The notes: generated by a model from the sequence alone, not told the origin. A stretch of DNA of 64,000 nucleotides from Sorangiineae bacterium NIC37A_2 (GCA_002085155.1 NASX01000001.1:123642-187641); one strand, 5' to 3'; shown: positions 32,884 to 42,237, counted from the stretch's first letter. A program made the numbers and translations.

Positions 32884-33341
32884 ACTTCGCCCGGGATCGT
32901 CTCCGCCGAGAGCAAGAGCTGCTCCGCGTCGCGGGACATGCGCACCGGTGCGTGCTTGTTGTCGACGCAAGCGAGCATCGTCGAGCCCGTCGCGATGAGC
33001 GACACCTCATCAGTCTCAAGCGACGGCCGGAAGACCTGGTAATCAAAGCCGACCCGAACCCGTGACAAAAAGGACAGACGCGCCTCCACACGCAAGAGGT
33101 CGTCGAGGTAGGCGGGCTTCCGATAGTCGGCTTGAAGACCGATCACCGGCAAGTGCAAACCGAGGTTCGTCCAGGAGACGTAGTTCAACCCACGCCTCCG
33201 AAGATACTCGATCCGAGCCAGCTCAAAGTATTTGATATAGTTCGAGTGATGGACCACACCCATCATATCCGTATCACAGAACCGAACGCGAACGAGCGAC
33301 GTGGTCTTACAGTGATCGGGGAAGTGAGTGAGCGGAGGCAT
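32874..33341 (-). CDS. Acyl-CoA thioesterase, YbgC/4-hydroxybenzoyl-CoA type
   Basis: 155 residues. Hotdog fold with VRVRFCDTDMMGVVHHSNYIKYFELARIEYLRRRG (read in two parts), the D-x-M-G-V-V-H-H-x-N-Y active-site motif of this family. It hydrolyses acyl- or aryl-CoA esters in the cytosol. The Cys before DTD replaces the usual Tyr/Ala and is unlikely to matter. Convergent with the GH9 gene. Confidence 0.88.
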   Translation of the reverse strand: MPPLTHFPDHCKTTSLVRVRFCDTDMMGVVHHSNYIKYFELARIEYLRRRGLNYVSWTNLGLHLPVIGLQADYRKPAYLDDLLRVEARLSFLSRVRVGFDYQVFRPSLETDEVSLIATGSTMLACVDNKHAPVRMSRDAEQLLLSAETIPGEVHL

Positions 33342-33594
33342 CTCAAACGAACAGGTCCCGCCGGCGCCTTCGACGGCGGGAGGGCGAACGATATGGAAAG
33401 TCTGCGCGAGCGCAATCGCCCACCGCTAGAGGCTCCCTGCCGCCATTTCGCTCTCACGAGAACCGGGTGACCTGGCAGGACTCGCTCGAAAACTGCGCTC
33501 GCTCAGCTGGCTGGGCGCGCCCCAGGACGAACGTTCGACATTCCGATAGCGTGGCCCCATCTCCTTCCGCCTTTGGTGCGCACGACCGACGTCC

Positions 33595-35160
33595 ATGACC
33601 CACCCTCTCCTCGATGAGCGTTCAGCCGGCCTTCTCCTTCACCCCACCTCTCTCCCCGGGCCCCTTGCCTCTGGAGATCTCGGACCAGCCGCTTACCGCT
33701 TCGTCGACTTTCTGAAGGACTCGGGCTGCACCTTCTGGCAAATGCTCCCGATTCATCCCATCGGGGGTGGAGATTCTCCCTACGACTCCTGTAGCGCCTT
33801 CGCCGGTGCGCCTCATCTCGTGAGTCTTGAGCTCCTCGCCGACGAGGGGCTCTTGGATGCCTCCGAACTGCGCACGTTTTGCAGTTCGAGAAACAAGACC
33901 TCCCTGGAGGGACCGAGGCACGCGGACCTCACGGAAGGCCTCCGTCTTCGCAGTGAGTGGATGCGGAGGGCATTTTCCCGCCTCAGTGACAAAGGGCGTG
34001 AGCTCGGGCCGAGCTATCATGATTTCGTCGAACGAGAGAAGTCCTGGCTTTGGGACTTTGCGCTCTTCTTGGCGCTCAAGAACAAATACCAAGGCGCCCC
34101 CTGGTTTACCTTCGAGCCAGCTCTTCGAAGGCGCGAGCCAGAGGCCCTCTCGCAGGCCCACAGGGAGCTCGAAGACGAGGTCCTCTACCGAGTCTTCGAG
34201 CAATATTGCTTCGACCGACAGTGGGCCACCTTGAAGCAATACGCGTCCGAGCGCGGCATCCGCCTCATGGGCGATATTCCGATGTTCGTGGCCCACGATT
34301 CGGTCGACGTGTGGGCGAACCAACACATGTTCTTCCTCGACGAGGCTGGCCAGCGCACCGTACAAGCCGGCGTGCCTCCCGACTACTTCAGCGAGGACGG
34401 GCAGCTCTGGGGTAATCCTCTCTATCGCTGGGACGTGATGCAACGCGACGGCTACGGCTGGTGGATCGATCGCCTGCGCCGCGAACTCAGGCGCTTCGAT
34501 GTCATTCGCCTGGACCACTTCATCGCCTTCAGCCGCTACTGGGAAGTGTCAGTCAGCGAGACGACGGCCAAAAATGGTCGTTACGTCGCCGTGCCTGGCT
34601 ACGACTTCTTCCAGCGCGCCGAAGCAGAGCTCGGAGCTCTGCCTTTTGTGGCCGAAGACCTCGGGATCATCACCCCTGACGTAGAGCTGCTCCGAGACTC
34701 GCTCGGCTTGCCGGGCATGAAGATCTTGCAGTTTGCGTTCTCGCCGGGCGCCGAAGCCTACCTGCCTTACCGTCATCCGGCTCGCTCCGTCGTCTATACG
34801 GGAACTCACGACAACGACACGACCGCTGGTTACGTGCTCAACCTCACGAGGCGAGCCGGAGCGGCCGACGAGTCCGCACAAGCCGCCGCGATCGAGCTCG
34901 AGCGCCTGACAGCCTGGACTGGCACCAATGAGCCCGTCGCGGCAGCGGAAGCGCTTGTGCGCATTCTGTTCGCCTCTCCCGCCAACACCGCGATCATCCC
35001 GGTCCAAGATCTGCTCGGTCTCGGCAGTGAGGATCGCATGAATATCCCCGGCATCGCTCAGGGCAATTGGGGTTATCGGCTCAGCGAAGGAGACCTCACC
35101 CCGGCCCACGGTCGTCGCCTCCACACTTTGCTCAGCGCCACCGGTCGCACCGTCACATGA
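33595..35160 (+). CDS. malQ: 4-alpha-glucanotransferase (amylomaltase, GH77)
   Basis: 521 residues, near the family length. It starts with AGLLLHPTSLPGP and contains FWQMLPIHPIGGGDSPYDS. The catalytic triad is visible: nucleophile D307 (VIRLDHFIAF), acid E354 (VAEDLGIITPDV) and D406 (GTHDNDTT). It transfers alpha-1,4-glucan segments in glycogen or maltodextrin metabolism. Its stop overlaps the start of the next gene (ATGA), so the two are co-translated. Confidence 0.95.
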   Translation: MTHPLLDERSAGLLLHPTSLPGPLASGDLGPAAYRFVDFLKDSGCTFWQMLPIHPIGGGDSPYDSCSAFAGAPHLVSLELLADEGLLDASELRTFCSSRNKTSLEGPRHADLTEGLRLRSEWMRRAFSRLSDKGRELGPSYHDFVEREKSWLWDFALFLALKNKYQGAPWFTFEPALRRREPEALSQAHRELEDEVLYRVFEQYCFDRQWATLKQYASERGIRLMGDIPMFVAHDSVDVWANQHMFFLDEAGQRTVQAGVPPDYFSEDGQLWGNPLYRWDVMQRDGYGWWIDRLRRELRRFDVIRLDHFIAFSRYWEVSVSETTAKNGRYVAVPGYDFFQRAEAELGALPFVAEDLGIITPDVELLRDSLGLPGMKILQFAFSPGAEAYLPYRHPARSVVYTGTHDNDTTAGYVLNLTRRAGAADESAQAAAIELERLTAWTGTNEPVAAAEALVRILFASPANTAIIPVQDLLGLGSEDRMNIPGIAQGNWGYRLSEGDLTPAHGRRLHTLLSATGRTVT

Positions 35161-35759
35161 TCCAGCCGTCGCCCTTCCTGCTCGCCCTCGACCTCAGCGG
35201 AAAACCCGTGCTCGTCGTCGGCTCGGGAGAAGAGGCGATCGCGCGCGCGAGCGCGCTCAAGGAAGCAGGAGCGAGCGTTTCGCTGGTCGCCCCGGCCCCC
35301 GAAGCCGTGCTCCAAAACTGGGCCGCTGAGAACAATGTCTCACTCGTCGAACGCGAGCCTTCCGAGGTTGACCTGGACGGCATGTGGCTTGTGGTGCTCG
35401 CCGATCAAAACGCACAGTGGGCCGAGCGCCTAGGACGGGCTGCGAGTGCGCGCCGCGTCTTCTTCTGTGCGATTGACCAGCCGAAGTGGAACAGCTTCGC
35501 TCACGTCGCCCTCGCCCGCGCCGGAGCTCTGCGCGTCGGGTTCAGCTCGAGCGGCCGCGCTCCCGCTCTCGTAGCGGCCCTCCGGCGGGAGCTCACTCGG
35601 CTCTTTGAAGAAGCGCGTCTCTCGGAATTCGTCGAGCGCATGGCGGAGCTCCGACAACGTCTGCCCCCGGAAAAGCGCGCCGAGAAGCTGCGCGCTCTGG
35701 CCTCCCAGGTTCACCTGACGGGCCGCCTTTCGCTTCCTGAGAGCGATTGCTCTGAATAA
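35157..35759 (+). CDS. Precorrin-2 dehydrogenase / sirohydrochlorin ferrochelatase (Met8/SirC-like)
   Basis: 200 residues from ATG 35157, which overlaps the malQ stop by ATGA; the frame is open further upstream inside malQ. NAD-binding start PVLVVGSGEEAIARASALKEAG, then VFFCAIDQPKWNSF and LRVGFSSSGRAPAL, the last two matching the siroheme-synthase N-terminal family (cf. CysG, Met8p). It makes siroheme for sulfite or nitrite reductase, which fits the nearby sulfur-assimilation genes. The NAD loop lacks the usual G-x-G-x-x-A spacing (GSGEEA). Confidence 0.8.
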   Translation: MIQPSPFLLALDLSGKPVLVVGSGEEAIARASALKEAGASVSLVAPAPEAVLQNWAAENNVSLVEREPSEVDLDGMWLVVLADQNAQWAERLGRAASARRVFFCAIDQPKWNSFAHVALARAGALRVGFSSSGRAPALVAALRRELTRLFEEARLSEFVERMAELRQRLPPEKRAEKLRALASQVHLTGRLSLPESDCSE

Positions 35760-35762
35760 CGC

Positions 35763-36416
35763 TCACTCGAAGAGGGGCGCGTCGGTCGGAGCCGGCGGCG
35801 CGTAGGTCGCCAGAATCGCTATCTCATAATAGCGGAACTGGTGCTCGATCTTGTCCCACTCCGGCGCCGCCAAGCCTTGTTTGACACATTTGGTGGCGTG
35901 GCGGGCTTGTGGCCCCCGCCATTTTCCGCTCGCCCCCGGAAAGACGTGGGTCTGTTTTTGCGCGAAGTCGATCTTGAGCACGTAATTGAGCGTGCCAGCT
36001 TCGCCGGTCCTCGGCGCACAATCGATCGAGCTCAAGATGGAGTTGGCGAGCGCCTTCTCAAAGAAGGGCAAAGGATCGCAGAGGCGCCCAGAGCCGCCGA
36101 CGGCGTTCGGGCTCGCACCACAGCGCACCCGTTCGACCTCTCCCAGCCGAACGCGCCCGTCTTCCTTCTTTTCGCTGGAAGAGCTCGGAACGACGGGAGC
36201 AAAGCCCAAAGGAGCCACCTCTGACTCCGGTCCTTGGACGGGCTCAGGACGCCGGAAGAAGTAAAGAGGGAGCGCGATCACCACGAGACCGAGCGCGATG
36301 CCAAAGATGACCTGGGCGCGAATCGGCTTGTCGAGCTGGGCCGAAGACCGGACTCCCAGACGACGGAGAGCCGGCTCACTCGGCGGCGCAGACGGCAGAC
36401 GGTGCGGAAATTTCAT
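35763..36416 (-). CDS. Membrane-anchored protein of unknown function
   Basis: 217 residues. A Pro-rich N-terminus, one membrane helix at about 33-54, and a linker come first. The C-terminal region has cysteines (CGASPNAV; CDPLPFF; CAPRTGE) and ends in ILATYAPPAP. The domain (FFEKALANSILSSIDCAP; LNYVLKIDFAQKQTHVFPG) is like the C-terminal domain of myxobacterial exported proteins that include AgmX/PglI types. Its start overlaps the kinase stop by TGATG, so it is likely co-expressed with the kinase. Confidence 0.6.
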   Translation of the reverse strand: MKFPHRLPSAPPSEPALRRLGVRSSAQLDKPIRAQVIFGIALGLVVIALPLYFFRRPEPVQGPESEVAPLGFAPVVPSSSSEKKEDGRVRLGEVERVRCGASPNAVGGSGRLCDPLPFFEKALANSILSSIDCAPRTGEAGTLNYVLKIDFAQKQTHVFPGASGKWRGPQARHATKCVKQGLAAPEWDKIEHQFRYYEIAILATYAPPAPTDAPLFE

Positions 36417-38107
36417 CAGAAATCGAGCAATTGTTCGACGGGATGCTCAGGATCGCCGCGGACCACGGAAGCATCGAGATCGAGGGTATCGGGCATCAAG
36501 CCCTGCACCTGGGCGACGACTTGTTCCACGATGGCGCGCGCTTCGTCGATCCCGGGGCCCATCATCCCGATCGCAAACTTCAGGTGACCGGTGCGACCAG
36601 CGACCGCCGGGATCATCGCAATCATCATCATCTCAGTGAGCTCGACGATCCGCGTCGCCACTCGACGCAACGCGAGCATCTCCAAGATGGTCGGGCGCTC
36701 GGAGTCCGAGCGCGTCGGCCCACGGATCTTGTAGCGCGCCAGGGAGACGCTCGAGCCGGTCCACTTCGCGAACGCCACCTCTTCGGCCAGCGCGCGCAAG
36801 AAGGGCTCCCGTTGCAGAAGGCCGGTCAACCCGTCATGCCGCGCAAGGTAGAGCTTGGCCCGCTCGTGTTGCGCGCTGCCATTGGCGAAACTGACCAGTT
36901 TGACGCGACATTCACCCAGCTGCGCTTCCGCACCGTGCAAGAGGCTCAGCCTCTTCTTTCGCTCGTAGCTGTGGTCGGCGAAACTGCCGTTGGTGCTGCC
37001 GACGTCCTCGACGAGCCAGGTGCCCGCTTGCCAGCGCATTACCGCGTGATGTCCGGAGACCGTCGCCTCCGGCAAGACGACGTCTTGATCGGCGCGACGA
37101 CCGACGGTGACCGTCGGTTGATTCAGAGGAATCAAAAGTCCCGGCGCGTCGGTTGCGTTCGTGCAAAAGGTGACGAGGAGAGCCTGCGCGCCTGGATGAA
37201 AGGTCTCAGTGTAGGACCGACCGAGCGGAGCTCCGGGCGCGATCCTCTCTTTCGGGATCTGCAGTTGGCTCGTGGTGAGCTGAACAGGATTGAAGAAGCG
37301 CATGCGGCGCGCTTCTGGACGCATCTCCGGATCGTCCGCGAGACAACGAAAGACCTGCTTGACCTCGTCGACAGAGAGCGAAGCGGGAACGTCGAACATG
37401 ATCTGCGTCCGCATCGGCTTGGCCCGGGGCTTGTAGCCGGGCTCGGGAACACGGCAGGTCCACATCTCCCAGAGCGTGAGACCAAGCGCGTAAATATCGT
37501 CTTCTGGGCTCGCGCCGCCGCTCTTCAACCGCTCGGGCGCCATGTAGTTCGGCGTGCCGCCGTCGGGGGGCGCACCAGGGCGCCGAGCGCCGAGACGAGC
37601 CCTCTCTTGAGCAAAGCCGAAGTCGAGGATGATCGCTCGATCTTTGGTGACCATCACGTTGCCCGGTTTCAAATCCCCGTGCACGAGGCCCTGCGCGTGG
37701 ATCGCGGCGAGCCCCGCGGTCACTTCACTCGCGATCTTGCGAAACTCGTCGGCGGTATAACCCCCTTGTGCTTTGCGACGACGGATGTGCGTGTGCAGCG
37801 TTTGGCCGTTGATGTGCTCCATCACCAAAATCGGCCCCCAGGGACTGGGCGCTAGATCGTGAACACGGCAAACGTTCGGGTGACTGATGGAGCGCGCGAG
37901 CAGCAGCTCTTGACGAAGTGCCTCGTCATCACCGGGCATACGAGATTCTTCGCGGACGACCTTGAGCGCAACCGGCTCCTGGGTGCTCCGATCGTAAGCG
38001 AGGAATACCTCACCCATGCCCCCCTTCCCGAGGCTTTGGCGAATCTCATATCGGTCATTGACCAGGCTGCCTGGCCCAAGCGGAGGGGGAGTCCTTGTTT
38101 GCTGCAT
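36416..38107 (-). CDS. Ser/Thr protein kinase - FHA - degenerate GGDEF fusion
   Basis: 563 residues in three parts. Kinase (1-280): GKGGMGEV loop at 27-34, K49, catalytic HGDLKPGN (D145; the usual HRD Arg is Gly, so a non-RD kinase), DFG at 162-164 and APE. FHA (about 322-408): GRR at 337-339, S351/H353 and STNG at 371-374, the phosphothreonine pocket. C-terminal (about 421-560): LARHDGLTGLLQREPF is the entry motif of GGDEF domains, but the signature reads GRTGHLKF (504-511) and metal/GTP residues are lost, so no cyclase activity is expected. It leads an operon with a membrane protein. Confidence 0.85.
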   Translation of the reverse strand: MQQTRTPPPLGPGSLVNDRYEIRQSLGKGGMGEVFLAYDRSTQEPVALKVVREESRMPGDDEALRQELLLARSISHPNVCRVHDLAPSPWGPILVMEHINGQTLHTHIRRRKAQGGYTADEFRKIASEVTAGLAAIHAQGLVHGDLKPGNVMVTKDRAIILDFGFAQERARLGARRPGAPPDGGTPNYMAPERLKSGGASPEDDIYALGLTLWEMWTCRVPEPGYKPRAKPMRTQIMFDVPASLSVDEVKQVFRCLADDPEMRPEARRMRFFNPVQLTTSQLQIPKERIAPGAPLGRSYTETFHPGAQALLVTFCTNATDAPGLLIPLNQPTVTVGRRADQDVVLPEATVSGHHAVMRWQAGTWLVEDVGSTNGSFADHSYERKKRLSLLHGAEAQLGECRVKLVSFANGSAQHERAKLYLARHDGLTGLLQREPFLRALAEEVAFAKWTGSSVSLARYKIRGPTRSDSERPTILEMLALRRVATRIVELTEMMMIAMIPAVAGRTGHLKFAIGMMGPGIDEARAIVEQVVAQVQGLMPDTLDLDASVVRGDPEHPVEQLLDF

Positions 38108-38305
38108 CGGCGCGCTGCGAAGGCACCTGCCCTCGCCCTACGGTCCCCCAAGCGTCGCCAATTTATGCTGGCGACGCAACTCCGAGGGGGCCTCCATGGG
38201 GCCGGAAAAGAGGCCCAATATCGCGGATCCATGAGCACAAGGAGCCTCCTCGGGGCCAAGGGCGCGCCGCTCGACGGGACAATTGCCTTGATTTAAGTTG
38301 ATCTC

Positions 38306-39250
38306 ATGGCGCTCGATGACCTCCGCGCGTTCCTGGCCGTGGTGGAACAGGGCTCTCAGGTGGCTGCGGCAAAGTCGCTCGACTTCGCCCGCGGCGCGCT
38401 CCATCGCCAGGTCGAATCCCTGGAGGCGAGCATCGGCACCCCTCTCATCAACCGGGTGAGCGGTGGTGTCGTGCTCACGCGCGCAGGCGAGCGGCTCGCA
38501 GAGCGAGGCCGGCGCGTGCTCCGTGAGGTGAACACAATTTGGGACGCGGCCAAGACTCTGAGTGGGGAGACCCCTCTCATTCCGCTCGAGATCCCCGTCG
38601 GCATGCCGCCAGCCTTCGAGCAGGCGCTCTATTCGACGCTACGCCGCGCGGCGCCGCTTCTCCGTTTCGAAGTTCGTTATACGAGCGGTCAGTTCACCTC
38701 TGACACCGACGCCTGGCTTTCCTTGCACACGGGCCCCGTGACGCCGAGTCCTGAGTTCAAAGCCCGTCGCGTCGCGGCTCTCGACAAGAAGCTCCTCGCC
38801 TCGTCGGATTACCTTTCCTCTCACGCTCGGATCCAGTCGACCGATGACCTCACTAGTCACCCCATCGTCGTCTCCGGCGTTCCTGAAAAGGATGGGAAAA
38901 CCTTGCCGCTTCTTGCAGGCGGCACGATCCCGATTCGCCCCATCCTAGTGACCCAAAACGCTCATCTTCTGCGCAAGATGGCAGGCTCCGGCCACGCCAT
39001 CGCCTTCGCGCCGATGCTACCGACCTTGCTTCGTTCCCTCTCCGAGGAGTCGAAGCTCGAAGTTGTCCTCGGGGACGTGGTGGGGGAGCCGGGCGAGCTG
39101 TGGATCTCGATCCGCGTCCGGGGCATCCACCCTGCCTTCGAGACGGTCGCTCTCGCCCTCGGCCGCTTCCTCACCGCGATCATGGGCTCGGGAGGGGGTT
39201 CGGGCGCAAGTGAGTGGCCAGGGGATGAATCGGAAGGGTCGCCCGGCTAG
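38306..39250 (+). CDS. LysR family transcriptional regulator
   Basis: 314 residues. N-terminal winged helix-turn-helix (LRAFLAVVEQGSQVAAAKSLDFARGALHRQVESLE, read in parts) matches LysR. The C-terminal ~215 residues fit a substrate-binding-like effector domain. It diverges from the kinase gene and is upstream of cysC, but its target is unclear. CysB-type LysR regulators control cysteine/sulfate genes; the neighbour cysC hints at such a role but does not establish it. A Gly/Ser-rich tail is present. Confidence 0.82.
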   Translation: MALDDLRAFLAVVEQGSQVAAAKSLDFARGALHRQVESLEASIGTPLINRVSGGVVLTRAGERLAERGRRVLREVNTIWDAAKTLSGETPLIPLEIPVGMPPAFEQALYSTLRRAAPLLRFEVRYTSGQFTSDTDAWLSLHTGPVTPSPEFKARRVAALDKKLLASSDYLSSHARIQSTDDLTSHPIVVSGVPEKDGKTLPLLAGGTIPIRPILVTQNAHLLRKMAGSGHAIAFAPMLPTLLRSLSEESKLEVVLGDVVGEPGELWISIRVRGIHPAFETVALALGRFLTAIMGSGGGSGASEWPGDESEGSPG

Positions 39251-39360
39251 AAATTTGGATTCAGTGAGGAAGGATCTGTCCTCACCCTCTCCCATTTCCT
39301 CTGCCGAGCGCGAAAAGATTGGCTTGAATCGAGGGCGTTCCCGAGGGAAGAAAAGCGCCC

Positions 39361-39903
39361 ATGGAAAACGTCTCCTCCGGTCGTCCCGGCTTCGTCGTGT
39401 GGCTCACAGGTCTCCCTTGTTCCGGCAAGTCGACGATCTCGAACTGGCTCCTGCCCGCCATCCGCGGCACCGGTAGGAACGTCGAAATCCTCGATGGCGA
39501 CATCGTCCGAACCAACCTGACGAAAGGCCTGAGCTTCGACAAAGAGGACCGCGATACGAACGTCCGGCGCGTCGGATTTGTCGCGAACCTCCTGGCCCGA
39601 AACGGCACGGCTGTCGTATGCGCGGTGGTCAGCCCCTATCGAGACATCCGCGACGAGCTCCGAAACACCGTCACCAACTTCGTCGAGGTCTTCGTCGATA
39701 CTCCTGCCGAAGTCTGCGCTCAGCGGGATGTGAAGGGAATGTGGGCTCAGGCCAAGGCCGGCCAAATCAAGAACTTCACCGGCTATGACGATCCCTACGA
39801 GCCGCCCACCGCGCCTCACGTTCACATTAAGACGATGGAAGAGAGCGTCGACCAGAGCGGCCAGAAAATCCTCGATTTCCTCAAGGAAAAGGGCTGGCTC
39901 TAA
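39361..39903 (+). CDS. cysC: Adenylyl-sulfate kinase
   Basis: 180 residues. P-loop GLPCSGKST at 17-25, then the CysC signature FDKEDRDTNVRRVGFVANLL, VVSPYRDIRDELR, and the C-terminal DVKGMWAQAKAGQIKNFTGY. It converts adenosine 5'-phosphosulfate to PAPS with ATP. A stretch GAGGGAAGAAAAG upstream of the ATG can serve as the ribosome-binding site. It supplies the sulfuryl donor for the sulfotransferase 1.1 kb downstream; no ATP sulfurylase is in view. Confidence 0.95.
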   Translation: MENVSSGRPGFVVWLTGLPCSGKSTISNWLLPAIRGTGRNVEILDGDIVRTNLTKGLSFDKEDRDTNVRRVGFVANLLARNGTAVVCAVVSPYRDIRDELRNTVTNFVEVFVDTPAEVCAQRDVKGMWAQAKAGQIKNFTGYDDPYEPPTAPHVHIKTMEESVDQSGQKILDFLKEKGWL

Positions 39904-39963
39904 GGGCCCGCGGGGGCCCGAGAGGCCGCGCTCGACCCATCGCTCGGGTCGCAGACAAAGCAG

Positions 39964-39993
39964 AAAGGGAGAGGCGCTCGCCTCTCCCTTTTC
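39964..39993 (+). terminator. Rho-independent terminator after cysC
   Basis: A perfect 12-bp stem (AAAGGGAGAGGC and its complement) with loop GCTC and a trailing TTTT. A further dyad (CGACCC-N7-GGGTCG) lies just upstream of it at about 39936-39954. A strong signal that also suits the convergent gene that follows. Confidence 0.85.
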
Positions 39994-40030
39994 TCATTTT
40001 CGTCTCTCCCTACTCAGGCGAGCAAAGAAC

Positions 40031-40825
40031 TCATTTGAGCGAGGACAAGAGCAGCTGACGATAGTCGGTCCCCGGAGCAAAGTAGGACGTGAGGACGATG
40101 CGCCGCTTGTCCGCGCCTTGATCGACGCGATCGACGAGCACCTGACCCTCGCGCGTCACGGCGACAGTTCTGATCTGATTGGGCTCGATGCGATAGAGCA
40201 CTCGATCGCCGTTCTTGTAGCCGCGAGACTCGACAGGCTTGAACCAAACAGGCAACCCTTCGCTGACCTGCTTCCGCACGGACGCTGACAAGAGGCCCGC
40301 CTTTTCCGCAGCCTCGAGGCTCTCTCGGACGCCGTCGATCCACTGCTTCAGGGTCACATCGCGCACGAACTTGAGCTGGATGACGGCGCGGTCCGCATCC
40401 ATGGCCGCCTTCGCTAACTCGGCCTCAGCGGCGGCGCTATAAGGCTTTCCGCCAAGGATCTGCTTGAATTTCTCTTGAGTCGAAGGGCCCACCTTCACAT
40501 CGATGGTGGCGACGTCGACCTTGAGAATCGTCTTCTCGAGCATCATGTGCATGCTCGAGAAGGGCCCAGAGCCGAGTCCCGGTTCGCTGAGCGAAGGAAC
40601 ATCGCCCGCGAGAGCCGTCGCCGCGACAAGCAAGACGATCGCGAGAGTGCGAAGCATCCCCCGAGACGACCAAGAAGCTGCGCGTACGCCGAAAGTTCGG
40701 AAAGCGTTCATGCCGTGAATCAAACCACGCGAAAACGGCTCCGCCAAACGAAATACGTCCTTCTTTTCGGTCGCAAGATGGACCCTCTGTTCGGTTACCA
40801 TTTCGATTCGTTCAAATTTGCTCAT
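40031..40825 (-). CDS. Chalcone isomerase-like domain protein, exported or membrane-anchored
   Basis: 264 residues from ATG 40825, which has a strong AGGAGAGG ribosome-binding site. In-frame ATGs at 40711 and 40657 give shorter forms; the latter starts directly at a signal-like segment (MLRTLAIVLLVAATALAGD). The domain (about 90-264) has VGPSTQEKFKQILGGKPY, IQLKFVRDVTLKQWIDGV and GDRVLYRIEPNQIRTV, like the bacterial chalcone isomerase-like family, whose function is unknown. The long N-terminal extension before the hydrophobic span is unusual. Confidence 0.7.
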   Translation of the reverse strand: MSKFERIEMVTEQRVHLATEKKDVFRLAEPFSRGLIHGMNAFRTFGVRAASWSSRGMLRTLAIVLLVAATALAGDVPSLSEPGLGSGPFSSMHMMLEKTILKVDVATIDVKVGPSTQEKFKQILGGKPYSAAAEAELAKAAMDADRAVIQLKFVRDVTLKQWIDGVRESLEAAEKAGLLSASVRKQVSEGLPVWFKPVESRGYKNGDRVLYRIEPNQIRTVAVTREGQVLVDRVDQGADKRRIVLTSYFAPGTDYRQLLLSSLK

Positions 40826-40987
40826 CGCCCACCTCTCCTGCCAACAAGATAAAAATATTCACCGGAGACGAACCTCTACTGTCGATCTCGTCAGAGATGA
40901 GAGATTTCTCGACGGAGCTGCCCCCCGTGCGGGTACAGAGCGCTGGAAGTGGACCGTCGTCCACTGCGTGCCCCCTGCAAGAGTCCC

Positions 40988-42109
40988 ATGAATACGACGT
41001 TTCAGCGCCTTCTTCGCGTCTTCGGTGTTCTTCGTCACGCCCACGGTCTCCGCGTCAAACCGTTCATCTTCGCGTTTCTCTTCGGGTTCATTCGCCTGCT
41101 CGTCGCGGCCTCTATGGCGCTCGACCGCCTTTTCTTCCCTGCACTCCGGCGCGTAAAAGCGAAAAATCCCATCGTCATTGTGGGAAATCCGCGCACAGGT
41201 ACGACCTTCCTCCAGCGTTTCCTCTCGGACGCCGGCTTTGGAGCGGGCATGGAGCTCTTCTTGATGCTCTATCCCTCCCTGATCCTACAGGCCATCCTGA
41301 AGCCGCTCTTGCCGCGCCTCGAGAAGCTGAACCCCGCTCAGTTCCATTCGAGCGCCGTCCACGAGACGAGCCTCGGGTCAGTGGAGACCGACGATGTTGC
41401 GCTTCTCTTCCGTTACCTCGACGGCTTCTTCCTTTATGGGTTCTTCCTCGCTTTTGACGACGAGGAGCTCCTGGACCAGTTCGATCCGCGGATTCGCGAC
41501 ACCTCGTCGCGAGATTTTGATTGGCTCGAGGCGCTTTGGACGCGCAGCCTGGTCAAGCACAACGCCGAGCGAAACATCGCCAAGCTTTTTACCTTGTCGA
41601 CCCGCCTGCCCCAGTTTTTGAAGCGCTTCCCCGAAGCTCGCATCCTGTACATGGTGCGTGATCCCCTCGACACGATTCCGAGCACCATGAGCCTTGTCAC
41701 GGGCCCGCTCGATAAGGCCTTCGGCTTCTGGAAGAAGCCTCAAGAAGAGCGCGATCGCTTCCTCCGCCGCCTCTACAACGGCCAGGTGAAGATCCTCGAG
41801 CGATTCCACGACGACTGGGTCAACGGTCGGATCGATCGGAGCCGCGTCTACTTCGTGCGTTACGATCGCATGATGGCGGAGTTCGAGAATGTCGTCTCGG
41901 AAATGTGCGCCTTCCTTGGACATCCGCTGACGCCCGAGCTCGCCGCCCAGGTCCAAAAAATCGGCGCGAAGCAGCGCGCTTATAAGTCCGAGCACAAGTA
42001 TGACCTCTCGAAGTACGGGCTGACCGAGGAGCAGATCCGAAGGGATTGTCACTTCCTCTACGAGACCTTCCTGCCGCCTCTGCCGCTCGCGGCAAATTCC
42101 GGCGAGTAA
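40988..42109 (+). CDS. PAPS-dependent sulfotransferase
   Basis: 373 residues from ATG 40988. The 5'-phosphosulfate loop is VIVGNPRTGTTFLQRFLSD (67-73 core) and the 3'-phosphate site is ILYMVRDPLDTIPS. An N-terminal hydrophobic segment (about 24-50) suggests inner-membrane association. A C-terminal KSEHKYDLSKYGLTEEQI is seen in related bacterial sulfotransferases. It would transfer sulfuryl groups from PAPS to a lipid, sugar or small molecule; the acceptor is unknown. cysC upstream and cysQ downstream complete the cofactor cycle. Confidence 0.88.
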   Translation: MNTTFQRLLRVFGVLRHAHGLRVKPFIFAFLFGFIRLLVAASMALDRLFFPALRRVKAKNPIVIVGNPRTGTTFLQRFLSDAGFGAGMELFLMLYPSLILQAILKPLLPRLEKLNPAQFHSSAVHETSLGSVETDDVALLFRYLDGFFLYGFFLAFDDEELLDQFDPRIRDTSSRDFDWLEALWTRSLVKHNAERNIAKLFTLSTRLPQFLKRFPEARILYMVRDPLDTIPSTMSLVTGPLDKAFGFWKKPQEERDRFLRRLYNGQVKILERFHDDWVNGRIDRSRVYFVRYDRMMAEFENVVSEMCAFLGHPLTPELAAQVQKIGAKQRAYKSEHKYDLSKYGLTEEQIRRDCHFLYETFLPPLPLAANSGE

Positions 42110-42191
42110 GCCGGAGAGAAGCGACGCTCGGCGAGGGAGGCTCCAAGCGTCCCGCTTTTGTCGACGTCTCGCAGAAAAACGAGAATTTGCG

Positions 42192-42220
42192 CGCCACCGG
42201 GGAACTTTCCGGTGGCGTTT
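42192..42220 (+). terminator. Hairpin terminator after the sulfotransferase
   Basis: CGCCACCGG (42192-42200) pairs with CCGGTGGCG (42209-42217), followed by TTTGTGT. It lies between the sulfotransferase and the second MutS-like gene. Confidence 0.7.
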
Positions 42221-42237
42221 GTGTCTGATCGCCTTCA

